Origin: Skermanella rosea
GTDB taxonomy: Bacteria; Pseudomonadota; Alphaproteobacteria; Azospirillales; Azospirillaceae
DNA: 64,000 bases
Reading direction: 5' to 3'
Assembly (NCBI RefSeq): GCF_016806835.2
Contig: NZ_CP086111.1
Coordinates: forward strand, 1,616,001-1,680,000
The position numbers and the translations under genes were made by a program. The notes below the pieces were generated by a model. That model ran no database searches. It was not told the origin of the DNA and saw only the letters and a program-made list of their open reading frames with translations. This document shows positions 27,217 through 35,338 of the stretch, piece after piece. Positions within the stretch are counted from its first letter, which is position 1. The number at the start of each line of letters is the position of its first letter.

Positions 27217-28215
27217 TCAGGTGGTGGACCAGGGGCCGGCCGGGGGAGGCGGCGGTGCCGGCGGGCTTGGCGGCGGCGCGGGCGGCGGGTCGCTCCTGAA
27301 GCCCCCCTTCGCCAGTTCGGCGATGCCGCCGATCGTGCCGATCAGGCTGGAGGCTTCGAGCGGCATGAACAGGATCTTCTGGTTCGGCGCGGCGGCGATC
27401 CGGGCCAGGGCCTCGACATAGCTCTGGGCGACGAAATAGTTCAGCGCCTGGACGTTGCCGCCGCCGATCGCGTCGGAGACCACCCGCGTGGCCGTCGCCT
27501 CCGCCTCGGCTTCGCGTTCGCGCGCCTCGGCATCGCGGAAGGCGGCCTCGCGCCGGCCCTCCGCCTGGAGGATCGCCGCCTGCTTCTCGCCCTCGGCCCG
27601 CAGGATCGCCGCGGCGCGCTGCCCCTCGGCCTCCAGGATCGAGGCGCGGCGGTCGCGCTCGGCCTTCATCTGGCGGGCCATGCTGTCGACCAGGTCGCGT
27701 GGCGGCTGGATGTCGCGGATCTCGATCCGGGTGATCTTCAGGCCCCAGGGCGTGGTCGCCTCGTCCACCACGTGGAGCAACTGGGTGTTGATCTTGTCCC
27801 GCTGGGACAGCAACTCGTCCAGGTCCATCGAGCCCATCACCGTGCGGATGTTGGTCATGGTCAGGTTGAGCACGGCGGTCGGAAGGTTGTTGACCTCGTA
27901 AGACGCCTTGGCGGCATCGAGCACCTGGAAGAACACCACGCCGTCGACCTTCACCATGGCGTTGTCCCGCGTGATGACCTCCTGCGAGGGCACGTCCATC
28001 ACGGTTTCCATCATGCTCTGCCGGGCGCCCACCCGGTCGATCACGGGGACGATCAGGTTGAGGCCGGGCGACAGGGTCCTGGTGTAGCGGCCGAAGCGCT
28101 CGACGGTGAATTCCTGCCCCTGCGGTACCGTCTTGACGCCCAGCAGCACGGTGATGACCGCGAACGCGACGACCGCGATCACGAACAGCGAAAAGCCGTT
28201 CAGAACCAGTTCCAC
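27217..28215 (-). CDS. SPFH/band 7 (stomatin-like) protein
   Basis: 332 residues from GTG 28215, chosen because AGGGGGAG lies about eight bases upstream; a TTG 11 codons earlier is the alternative. One N-terminal membrane helix (about 5-27) precedes the SPFH domain (about 30-190, VPQGQEFTVERFGRYTRTLSPG). A charged, Ala/Glu-rich coiled coil follows (about 190-255), then a hydrophobic patch and a Pro-rich tail. Stomatin-like proteins form membrane rings and scaffold or regulate proteases such as FtsH. The downstream NfeD gene supports this. Confidence 0.93.
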   Translation of the reverse strand: MELVLNGFSLFVIAVVAFAVITVLLGVKTVPQGQEFTVERFGRYTRTLSPGLNLIVPVIDRVGARQSMMETVMDVPSQEVITRDNAMVKVDGVVFFQVLDAAKASYEVNNLPTAVLNLTMTNIRTVMGSMDLDELLSQRDKINTQLLHVVDEATTPWGLKITRIEIRDIQPPRDLVDSMARQMKAERDRRASILEAEGQRAAAILRAEGEKQAAILQAEGRREAAFRDAEAREREAEAEATATRVVSDAIGGGNVQALNYFVAQSYVEALARIAAAPNQKILFMPLEASSLIGTIGGIAELAKGGFRSDPPPAPPPSPPAPPPPPAGPWSTT

Positions 28216-28300
28216 AGCCGATCTCCCCCTCGTTTCCGTGATCCGCAAAATGCCACAGATCGGACCGGGGGTGCGAGCCTATCCGCACCGGCGGGTGCGG

Positions 28301-29437
28301 CTACATGCCCGGCTTGCCGCCGAGCAGCGCGCCCAGGGGATGCAGCGGCTTGTGGGCATCGCACAGGATCTTGAAGACGGCCAGGATGGGCACCGCCATC
28401 AGCGCGCCGGGAATGCCCCAGAGCCAACCCCAGAACAGGATCGTCAGGAACACCCCGATCGGGTTGAGCGTCAGCCGGCGGCCGACGATCATGGGAGTCA
28501 CGAAGTTGCCCTCGATCGCGGTCAGGACCAGGAACGCCAGCGGCGGGGCGGCGATCTGGAGCAGGTCGTCGAAGGTCAGGGCGGAGACGACGCCGATGAC
28601 CACCAGGCTGACGCCGGAGCCGAGATAGGGGATGAAGTTGAGCAGCGCCACCATGACGCCCCACAGCCCCGGATTGGGCATTCCCAGCACCGTCATGATG
28701 CCGGCCGTCAGCAGTCCCAGGGCGGTGTTGATCAGCGTGACGGTCGCCAGGTAGGCCGCGATGTTCTTCTGGACCGTCCCGGCGATGGTCGCATAATGGA
28801 TGCGGGCCTCCAGGTTGGTCATCGAGCCCATGACCTGTTCCAGCATGCTGCGCCCTCCGGCCAGGAAGAAGAACAGCAGCACCAGCACGATGAAGGCCTG
28901 GGCCACCACCACCTGGGTCTGGGTCAGCACCTGTTCCGCCAGGGTCGGTCCCCGGACGATGACCGCCTGGGCCTCGTCGTCGGCCGCCGCCGCCATCTGC
29001 TCTATCTGGTGGGAGGCGCGACGGGCGCTCTCGATCGAGTCGCGCAGGTCGCCCAGCTTGAACTCCATCTCGCGCATCACGACCGGCGCCCGTTTTATCC
29101 AGGAGGTCGCGGGCTCAGTCAGGCTGAAGGCGGCGCCGACCAGCCCCGCGAGCAGCAGGGCCACCAGGAAGATGGCGCTCACCACCTCGGGGATGCGCAG
29201 GCGGCGCAGCGCCTTGACCAGCGGCCGCAGCAGCAGGCTCAGCAGCAGCGCCAGGAAGACGGGCAGCAGAAGGTCGCGCGCCAGATACAGCGTGTAGAGC
29301 ACGGCGAGGCTGAACAGACCGATCAACGCGACCCGCTCGGCGGTGCTCCGGCCTCCCGCACCCTGGGAGTGGTTCGGCATCGGTCCGGTGGCCCGGGGGC
29401 GGCCTTCCAGATGGGGGGCGGCGATATTGCTGGTCAT
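28301..29437 (-). CDS. AI-2E family (PerM-like) transporter
   Basis: 378 residues with about eight membrane helices: two near residues 35-75, one at about 85-105, a soluble helical segment at about 110-175 (including EFKLGDLRDSIESARRASHQ), then four or five. Family marks include NPGLWGVMVALLNFIPYLGS and the C-terminal LTLNPIGVFLTILFWGWLWG. Family members export autoinducer-2, act as Na/H antiporters or have no known substrate. The gene lies between an AbrB-type permease and the SPFH-NfeD pair on the same strand. Confidence 0.9.
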   Translation of the reverse strand: MTSNIAAPHLEGRPRATGPMPNHSQGAGGRSTAERVALIGLFSLAVLYTLYLARDLLLPVFLALLLSLLLRPLVKALRRLRIPEVVSAIFLVALLLAGLVGAAFSLTEPATSWIKRAPVVMREMEFKLGDLRDSIESARRASHQIEQMAAAADDEAQAVIVRGPTLAEQVLTQTQVVVAQAFIVLVLLFFFLAGGRSMLEQVMGSMTNLEARIHYATIAGTVQKNIAAYLATVTLINTALGLLTAGIMTVLGMPNPGLWGVMVALLNFIPYLGSGVSLVVIGVVSALTFDDLLQIAAPPLAFLVLTAIEGNFVTPMIVGRRLTLNPIGVFLTILFWGWLWGIPGALMAVPILAVFKILCDAHKPLHPLGALLGGKPGM

Positions 29438-29473
29438 GCAGCGACAACGCTTGGCCCGGCCAGATGGTTCGCC

Positions 29474-30601
29474 TTACCGGCCGGAGGGGGCGGGTGGCTC
29501 TTCGGAGTCCTTCGGCAGTCGGCGGGCCGCCATGTGGCGGTACACCCGAAAGACCAGCGGGACCAGCGACACGATCAGGACGATGCGCACGATGTGGTGG
29601 GTCGAGACGAAGGCGGCATCGACGCCGAGCGCCAGGGCCACCAGGCTCATCTCCGCCAGCCCGCCCGGCGCGAAGGCCAGCACCAGGGCCGGCAGCGGTA
29701 TCCCCGTGAGCCAGTGCAGCGCCACGGAGAAGACCATCGTGACGGCCAGCAGCATCAGCGTCAGGCCGGAGGCGATCGCCAGCGTATGGGCGATCCGGCT
29801 GAGCCTGACCCCGGAGAACCGGCTGCCCAGCGCGGCGCCGACGACGATCTGCGCCGCGGCGACCAGCACGCCCGGCGGCTTGCCGGCGGTCAGGCCGGCC
29901 AGGTGGATCGCGGCGCTCAGCAGCATCGGGCCGACCAGCATGTAGGCCGGCAGGCGGAGCCATTTCCCCAGGAGGGCGCCGACGGCGCAGGACGCCAGCA
30001 GCGCGAGGTCGACCGGCGGAACCTCCGTCAGGCCCGGCCCGAGCGGACCCCTGGCGGCGGGGCTGTAGCCCTCGAAGAACTGGAACCACACCGGCACCAC
30101 CATGACGACCAGCATGACCCGAGCGCTGTGGGCGACCGAGATGGTGCGGTCGTCGCCGCCCATCGCCCCGCCGACGATCACCATCTCGTTCAGCCCGCCG
30201 GGCGTCGCGGTGAAGAAGGCGGTGATCGGGTCGTAGCGGGCGACCCGCCGCAGGAACAGGATGCCGAGCGCGCCGCCGGTCAGGATGTAGAGCGCAAGTC
30301 CGGTCAGGCTGAGCACCCAGTCGCCCAGCCGGCCCACGATGTCCGGGTTGAAGGCGCTGCCCAGCATGATGCCCAGGATCATGATCATGGCGGAGCGCAG
30401 GCCGCCGGGCACCTGGACCGGCAAGCCGCCCATGGCCGCCGCCGTGCAGAACACCATGGAGCCGATCATCCAGGCGAGCGGCAGGTTGAAGAAGGCGAAC
30501 AGGGCGCCGCCGGCGGTGCCCAGCGCGAGGGTCAGCGCGAGCAGGCCGGGCTTGAGGCTGCGGATCGCGTTCCGCCACCGGTCGGCAGGAGGATGGGTCA
30601 T
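29474..30601 (-). CDS. AbrB family (PF05145-type) membrane protein
   Basis: 375 residues, about ten to twelve membrane helices in two related halves. The duplicated motif is visible as TATPGGLNEMVIVGGAMGGD (first half) and AFAPGGLAEMSLVALALGVD (second half), each followed by a His-rich helix start (HSARV, HHIVRI). These proteins were named from an ammonia monooxygenase association and from AbrB-duplication domains; their substrate is unsettled. It starts 7 bp after the stop of the upstream hydrolase gene without a clear ribosome site, suggesting translational coupling. Confidence 0.88.
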   Translation of the reverse strand: MTHPPADRWRNAIRSLKPGLLALTLALGTAGGALFAFFNLPLAWMIGSMVFCTAAAMGGLPVQVPGGLRSAMIMILGIMLGSAFNPDIVGRLGDWVLSLTGLALYILTGGALGILFLRRVARYDPITAFFTATPGGLNEMVIVGGAMGGDDRTISVAHSARVMLVVMVVPVWFQFFEGYSPAARGPLGPGLTEVPPVDLALLASCAVGALLGKWLRLPAYMLVGPMLLSAAIHLAGLTAGKPPGVLVAAAQIVVGAALGSRFSGVRLSRIAHTLAIASGLTLMLLAVTMVFSVALHWLTGIPLPALVLAFAPGGLAEMSLVALALGVDAAFVSTHHIVRIVLIVSLVPLVFRVYRHMAARRLPKDSEEPPAPSGR

Positions 30602-30608
30602 CGGCCGG

Positions 30609-31562
30609 TCAGGAGACGATGCGGCCGAGCCGGACCGCCGTCTGTCCCCGGCGCAGCCGCCGGGACGGCATGATCAGCACGCAATCATCGTAGGGCGTGC
30701 GGATTTCCCGGTCGTCGTCATGCGCGATCAGGGTTCCGGCGCGCTCGATGATCTCCATCCCGACATAGTCCGCCTCGTACAGGAAGTCGCTCCCGGCCAT
30801 GGTGACCGCCTCGGTGATCTCGATCACCTTCTGGGGCGGCGGCGGGGTGGGCGGCAGATGGGGGGCGGCGAACTCCGGCGTGACGGTTCCCGTCGCGAGC
30901 AGGAAGCGGAGCGTCACCTCGATCGCCACGTCGGCCGACGATGCCGCCCAGTGCTGCCCGCATTCGGCCAGCAGGGCGGTCTTCCGCGCGGCAGGATCGA
31001 CGAAGGGGGCGTAGTCGAGCAGGCGGCGTCCGGCGGCATGCCCGGAATCCCTCACCACCCATTCCGGCACGCCGACCGCCTTGGCCAGGTCGCACCCGCG
31101 GTCCGTGGCGCCGCACAGCACCAGCGGGGCGGTCGCGTTCTGCATCGAATGCAGGTCCAGCAGCAGGTCGACGGTGTCGTAGAGCGGACGCAAGGTCCGG
31201 GCCCGCTCCAGCTCGACGGAGCGGCGCGGGCCGTCCAGGACGTCCTCCGCCCATACGCGGTTGAAGTCCTCGTCCACGAAGCGCGAGTTGCCCGGCCGCT
31301 TCGGATCGAAGCACTGGTAGGCCGCCGTATTGGCGAAGCAGAGGGTCAGGGCTCCCCGGACCGGGCGTACGCCTTGGCGGAACAGGAAGTCCAGCGCGAC
31401 CGGGCCGCAGAGTTCGTTGCCGTGGGTCAGCGCGTTCACCAGGACGTGCGGGCCGCTCCTGCCGCTGTCCAGCGTCGTCACGAAATCGATGCCGGTGTTG
31501 CCGGCCCGGTAAGGCGTGATGTCCGGCGGCGTCAGTTCGATCCGATAGGCGGTCTGGGTCAA
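30609..31562 (-). CDS. Succinylglutamate desuccinylase/aspartoacylase family hydrolase
   Basis: 317 residues from TTG 31562, supported by GAGGGA about nine bases upstream; no ATG fits. The M14-like zinc site is visible as HGNE (NALTHGNELCGPV, His and Glu) and a further His in LLLDLHSMQ. The general base Glu is expected in ALLAECGQHW. The C-terminal beta region (about 245-315) resembles the AstE/aspartoacylase barrel end. The enzyme cleaves an N-acyl group from an amino acid. Divergent from N-formylglutamate amidohydrolase, another N-acyl amino acid hydrolase. The exact substrate is unknown. Confidence 0.88.
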   Translation of the reverse strand: MTQTAYRIELTPPDITPYRAGNTGIDFVTTLDSGRSGPHVLVNALTHGNELCGPVALDFLFRQGVRPVRGALTLCFANTAAYQCFDPKRPGNSRFVDEDFNRVWAEDVLDGPRRSVELERARTLRPLYDTVDLLLDLHSMQNATAPLVLCGATDRGCDLAKAVGVPEWVVRDSGHAAGRRLLDYAPFVDPAARKTALLAECGQHWAASSADVAIEVTLRFLLATGTVTPEFAAPHLPPTPPPPQKVIEITEAVTMAGSDFLYEADYVGMEIIERAGTLIAHDDDREIRTPYDDCVLIMPSRRLRRGQTAVRLGRIVS

Positions 31563-31838
31563 CGTACTGGTTCCCTCGGGGCCATGGGCGGCGGAGTGCT
31601 GCGTCGCGGCTGTCCCATTTCGGCCGGCCGGTCCACTATAGGAGGGGGCGCGACCATGGACAAACCTGTACAGGAGCAAAGCCGTGCGAATCAGGCATGC
31701 GACGGAAACGCTCCAGCCTCCGGTATGGACCGGAACCCCGAAGGTTTCCATCGACGGTACGCACGGCACGGGGTATATCGTCGGTGTAACAATTTCGAAA
31801 CTCCAATCCGGAGCGGCTTTGTGCCGGGCGGAGGTCTG
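31563..31838. other. Divergent intergenic region of the two acyl-amino acid hydrolases
   Basis: 276 bp between the TTG start of the AstE-like gene and the ATG of the N-formylglutamate amidohydrolase gene. A shared regulatory region is likely because both starts face away from it. I see no confident promoter, operator or hairpin. GTATATCGTCGGTGTAAC near 31770-31790 is the most AT-rich stretch. Confidence 0.4.
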
Positions 31839-32696
31839 ATGAGCTTTGTGATCGAAGATGTGCTGGTGCGTGACGATCCGGTCGGGCAGATGGTCCCGCT
31901 CGTGCTCGACTCGCCCCACAGCGGCTCCGTCTACCCCCGGGATTTCAATTTCGTCTGCCCGCTGCCGGCCCTCCGGCAGGCGGAGGATACCCATGTGGAC
32001 GAGCTGGTCTCGGCCGCGCCGGAGGCCGGGGCCACGCTGATCGCCGCCCTCTTCCCGCGGAGCTACATCGACGTCAACCGGGCGATCGACGACATCGAGC
32101 CGGAACTGCTCGACGGGCATTGGCCGGAACCGCTCAGGCCGAGCGACAAGAGCAATGCCGGCATGGGGCTGATCCGGCGCCTGTGCAAGCCCGGCATCCC
32201 CATGTACGACGGCCGCCTCCCGGTGCCCCACGTGGCCGAAAGGATCGACCGCTACTACCGTCCCTACCACGAGCAGGTCGCCGGCGCGATCGACCGTGCC
32301 TATGCCCGCTTCGGTACGGTCTACCACCTGAACTGCCACTCCATGCCGACCTTCGGCCGCGATCCGGTCACCCGGGCGGACTTCGTCCTGGGGGACCGGG
32401 ACGGAACCACCTGCGAACCGGATTTCACCCGGTACGTCGCCGCGTTCCTGACCAGCCTGGGCTACAGGGTCAGGATCAACGATCCCTACAAGGGGGTCGA
32501 ACTGGTACGGCGCTATTCCGACCCGAAGCGCGGTCTCCACAGCCTGCAGTTCGAGATCCACCGCGGCCTCTACATGAACGAGGAGACGCTGGAGAAGAAC
32601 GAGGGTTTCGGCCGCCTGCAGTCCCATCTGACCATGCTGATCCGGCATCTCGCCGCTTACGCCGGCGATGCTGTCAAGCTGGATGCCGCCGAGTAG
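31839..32696 (+). CDS. N-formylglutamate amidohydrolase
   Basis: 285 residues from ATG 31839, with GGAGG five bases upstream. Family marks are PLVLDSPHSGSVYPRDF near the N-terminus, EDTHVDELV, FPRSYIDVNRA, HLNCHSMP at about 168-175 and FEIHRGLYMNE near the C-terminus. Conserved His/Glu/Asp residues in these blocks form the metal site. The enzyme splits N-formyl-L-glutamate into formate and glutamate, the last step of one histidine degradation route. No other hut genes are in the window, so its role may be in general N-formyl amino acid salvage. Confidence 0.92.
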   Translation: MSFVIEDVLVRDDPVGQMVPLVLDSPHSGSVYPRDFNFVCPLPALRQAEDTHVDELVSAAPEAGATLIAALFPRSYIDVNRAIDDIEPELLDGHWPEPLRPSDKSNAGMGLIRRLCKPGIPMYDGRLPVPHVAERIDRYYRPYHEQVAGAIDRAYARFGTVYHLNCHSMPTFGRDPVTRADFVLGDRDGTTCEPDFTRYVAAFLTSLGYRVRINDPYKGVELVRRYSDPKRGLHSLQFEIHRGLYMNEETLEKNEGFGRLQSHLTMLIRHLAAYAGDAVKLDAAE

Positions 32697-32799
32697 GGCG
32701 TTTATCTCGACCAATGCACCGTTGCGCTGCGGCTGGCGGGCGGGTTAGACGGGGATCCTTCCGAGACGGCTCCGGATCCCAGACCATGATTTCGCATCC

Positions 32800-33123
32800 A
32801 TGATCCTGCCTCGCCGGCCCCTCCTTGCTGCCGTGCTGTCGTTGCTCACGGCGCTTGCGCCGTCGGTGGCCGCCGCGCAGTTCTCGCCCGAGAACGAGGC
32901 CCCGCCTCCCACCGTCGAACTCGCCCGCGAAGGGCCGTTCGAGGTGGTCTGCGTCGACAGCCGCAACCAGGAGATCACCAGCTTCGGGCCGCTGTTCCGG
33001 GTCCTGAGGGACAACGGGCGCGAGGTGCGCTGGCAATACGAGATGGAGGACGGGCTGACTTTCATCGGCCGCTTCGACGACCTGCTGACCTGCCGCTACG
33101 AGGATCGGCGACGGAAGCGCTGA
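32800..33123 (+). CDS. Small exported protein of unknown function
   Basis: 107 residues starting at ATG 32800, with a signal peptide (about 1-26, ending SVAAAQ). The mature 80 residues contain two cysteines (VVCVDSRNQ and LLTCRYEDR) that may form a disulfide. The sequence FGPLFRVLRDNGREVRWQYEMEDGLTFIGRFDD suggests a small beta-rich fold. The family is not recognised. No ribosome site is obvious. Convergent with nadK at 21 bp. Confidence 0.7.
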   Translation: MILPRRPLLAAVLSLLTALAPSVAAAQFSPENEAPPPTVELAREGPFEVVCVDSRNQEITSFGPLFRVLRDNGREVRWQYEMEDGLTFIGRFDDLLTCRYEDRRRKR

Positions 33124-33144
33124 TCCGTCCGGCGGGCGGAAACG

Positions 33145-33918
33145 TCAGGGGGCGAACTGCTCCTTGAGGATACGTTCCTCCAGATTGTGCTCCGGGTCGA
33201 ACAGCAGGGTGAGGGAGACGTCGCGATCTTCATGGACCTCGACCCGGATCACCTCGCGGACCTCCGTGAAGTCGCCGACCGCGCTGACCGGGCGCTTGGA
33301 GCATTCCAGCACGTCGAACACGATGCGCGCCGATTGGGGCAGCAGCGCGCCGCGCCAGCGGCGCGGGCGGAACGCGCTGATCGGCGTCAGGGCCAGGATG
33401 CTCGATCCCAGCGGCAGGATCGGGCCATGGGCCGACAGGTTGTACGCGGTGCTCCCGGCCGGCGTCGCGACCAGGCAGCCGTCGCAGATCAGCTCCGGCA
33501 AGCGGACGACGCCGTCCACGGTGATCCGGAGCTTCGCCGCCTGCCTGGTTTCGCGCAGCAAGGCCACCTCGTTGATGGCGAGGCCCTCGGTCCGTTCGCC
33601 GTTTTCCCGGATCGCGACCATGCGCAGCGGGTGGAGCGTCACTTTCTGCGCGCGGGCGACCCGGTCCACCAGGTTCTCCTCGCTGAATTCGTTCAGCAGG
33701 AACCCGACGGAGCCGCGGTTCATGCCATAGACCGGAACCGGCCGCTTCAGCGTCCTGTGCAGCGTCTCCAGCAGGAAGCCGTCGCCGCCGAGTGCCACGA
33801 CCGTGTCCGCGTGGTCGAGCGGCGTGTTGCCGTAGCGATGCGCCAGCCGCACCTGCGCATTGCGCGCCTCGTTCGTGTCGGCGGCGACGAACGCGATCGT
33901 CGGATGTCCCTCGGGCAT
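33145..33918 (-). CDS. nadK: NAD kinase
   Basis: 257 residues from ATG 33918. It phosphorylates NAD to NADP. The GGDG signature is at residues 44-47 ([14 protein letters not shown]), followed by [12 protein letters not shown] and the second signature in [24 protein letters not shown]. This short form lacks the N-terminal extension of E. coli NadK and is usual in alphaproteobacteria. moaA ends 59 bp upstream on the same strand, so the two may be co-transcribed. Confidence 0.94.
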   Translation of the reverse strand: MPEGHPTIAFVAADTNEARNAQVRLAHRYGNTPLDHADTVVALGGDGFLLETLHRTLKRPVPVYGMNRGSVGFLLNEFSEENLVDRVARAQKVTLHPLRMVAIRENGERTEGLAINEVALLRETRQAAKLRITVDGVVRLPELICDGCLVATPAGSTAYNLSAHGPILPLGSSILALTPISAFRPRRWRGALLPQSARIVFDVLECSKRPVSAVGDFTEVREVIRVEVHEDRDVSLTLLFDPEHNLEERILKEQFAP

Positions 33919-33977
33919 GTCTCTGGACTGCTCTTCCGTCGTCTTGGGATGGACAGGCCAGGGGCCCGGTACCGGTA

Positions 33978-35027
33978 TCAACCGCCCGTCACGCTCATAT
34001 GTCGCGGCACGGGCGCCGCCTTGCTGCGGCGGTCGATGATGAAGTCGTGGCCCTTCGGCTTGCGCCCGATGGCTTCCCGGATGCGCTCCACCAGCAGCGC
34101 GTCGTCGTCGCTCATGCGGACGGGGGTTCGCAGGTCGGCGGCATCCTCCTGGCCCAGGCACATGTACAGGGTGCCGGTGCAGGTCAGCCGGACCCGGTTG
34201 CAGCTTTCGCAGAAATTGTGGGTGAGCGGCGTGATGAAGCCGATCCGGCGCCCGGTTTCGCGCACCTCCACGTAGCGCGCGGGGCCACCGGTGGTGTAGT
34301 CGATCTCGTTCAGGGTCCAGCGCTCGGCGATCCTGGAACGGACCAGGGAGAGCGGCAGATACTGGTCCAACCGGGCCTCTCCGCCGATGTCGCCCATCGG
34401 CATCACCTCGATGAAGGTCAGGTCGAAGCCCTCGTCGCCGCACCAGGCCACCAGCCGGTGGAATTCGTCGTCGTTGACGCCCTTCAGGGCGACGCAGTTG
34501 ATCTTGACGGCAAGCCCGGCCTCGCGGGCGGCCTTGAGGCCGGCCAGCACCTTGTCGAGCTTGCCCCAGCGGGTGATCGCCTCGAACTTGTGGGGATCGA
34601 GGGTGTCGATGCTGACGTTGATCCGGCGGACGCCCGCGTCGTAAAGTTCCGTCGCGTAGCGCTCCAGCTGGCTGCCGTTGGTCGTCAGCGTCAACTCCTT
34701 GAGGGCGCCGCTGCCGAGATGCCGGCCCAGCGACCGGATCAGGTTCATGATGCCCTTGCGGACCAGCGGCTCGCCGCCGGTCAGGCGGAGCTTGGAGACG
34801 CCCAGCCCCACGAAGGCGCTGCAGATCCTGTCCAGTTCCTCCAGGGTCAGGACCTCCGCCTTCGGCAGGAAGGTCATATCCTCCGCCATGCAGTAGACGC
34901 ACCGGAAATCGCACCGGTCCGTGACCGAGACGCGGAGATAGCTGACGGAACGGCCGAACGGGTCGACGATGGGAGAAGACGACCTGGGAGAGTCGTTGGC
35001 CGCTGACGGAAACACTGTGCTGCTCAT
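33978..35027 (-). CDS. moaA: GTP 3',8-cyclase (molybdenum cofactor synthesis)
   Basis: 349 residues. The radical SAM cluster motif is CDFRCVYC (C39, C43, C46). The SAM-binding GGEP motif is in [12 protein letters not shown]. The C-terminal second iron-sulfur cluster uses [15 protein letters not shown], with a further Cys-like LYMCLG. The protein ends in Gly-Gly, which MoaA needs for activity. AAAAGGA stands five bases before ATG. The enzyme converts GTP to the 3',8-cyclic intermediate of molybdopterin. mobB lies 13 kb away in the same window. Confidence 0.96.
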   Translation of the reverse strand: MSSTVFPSAANDSPRSSSPIVDPFGRSVSYLRVSVTDRCDFRCVYCMAEDMTFLPKAEVLTLEELDRICSAFVGLGVSKLRLTGGEPLVRKGIMNLIRSLGRHLGSGALKELTLTTNGSQLERYATELYDAGVRRINVSIDTLDPHKFEAITRWGKLDKVLAGLKAAREAGLAVKINCVALKGVNDDEFHRLVAWCGDEGFDLTFIEVMPMGDIGGEARLDQYLPLSLVRSRIAERWTLNEIDYTTGGPARYVEVRETGRRIGFITPLTHNFCESCNRVRLTCTGTLYMCLGQEDAADLRTPVRMSDDDALLVERIREAIGRKPKGHDFIIDRRSKAAPVPRHMSVTGG

Positions 35028-35338
35028 GGTATCCTTTTTCCTCTCCCCCGCGCCGCGGCTCGTCTTGCGTGGACGGCAGCCGTCATTGGAAGATCCATTC
35101 TAGCAGGTTAGATCATGGATGCCTGCAATTTCACCCTTGGCTGTCCTGCGGTGCTGGCGCATGACATATGCATGTGGCAAAGCGCTCTATACGGTCAGAT
35201 GTAGCGATCCCGGGCAACTCCGTAAACCGGGGTCCGCCGGTCCACCGCCGATTTGCGGGAGTTTACACCTTCGGGCGCCGCATCGGCCTGGCCGGAGAGG
35301 CGGCCAGCCGGGACCGGCCAGAGAAAAGGACATAACGG
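35028..35338. other. Divergent intergenic region moaA/asmA
   Basis: 311 bp. It must hold promoters for moaA (minus) and the AsmA-type gene (plus). I see a 5-bp inverted repeat GCAGG/CCTGC at 35103-35126 and a locally AT-rich run near 35160-35190 (CATATGCATG, CTCTATACG), but no clear -35/-10 pair. I could not fold a molybdenum cofactor riboswitch in it. Confidence 0.4.

Noticed and set aside
35170..35190. Sigma-54 type promoter (TGGCA) before the AsmA gene
   Set aside because: The -12 element is missing: where TTGC is required the sequence reads TCTA.
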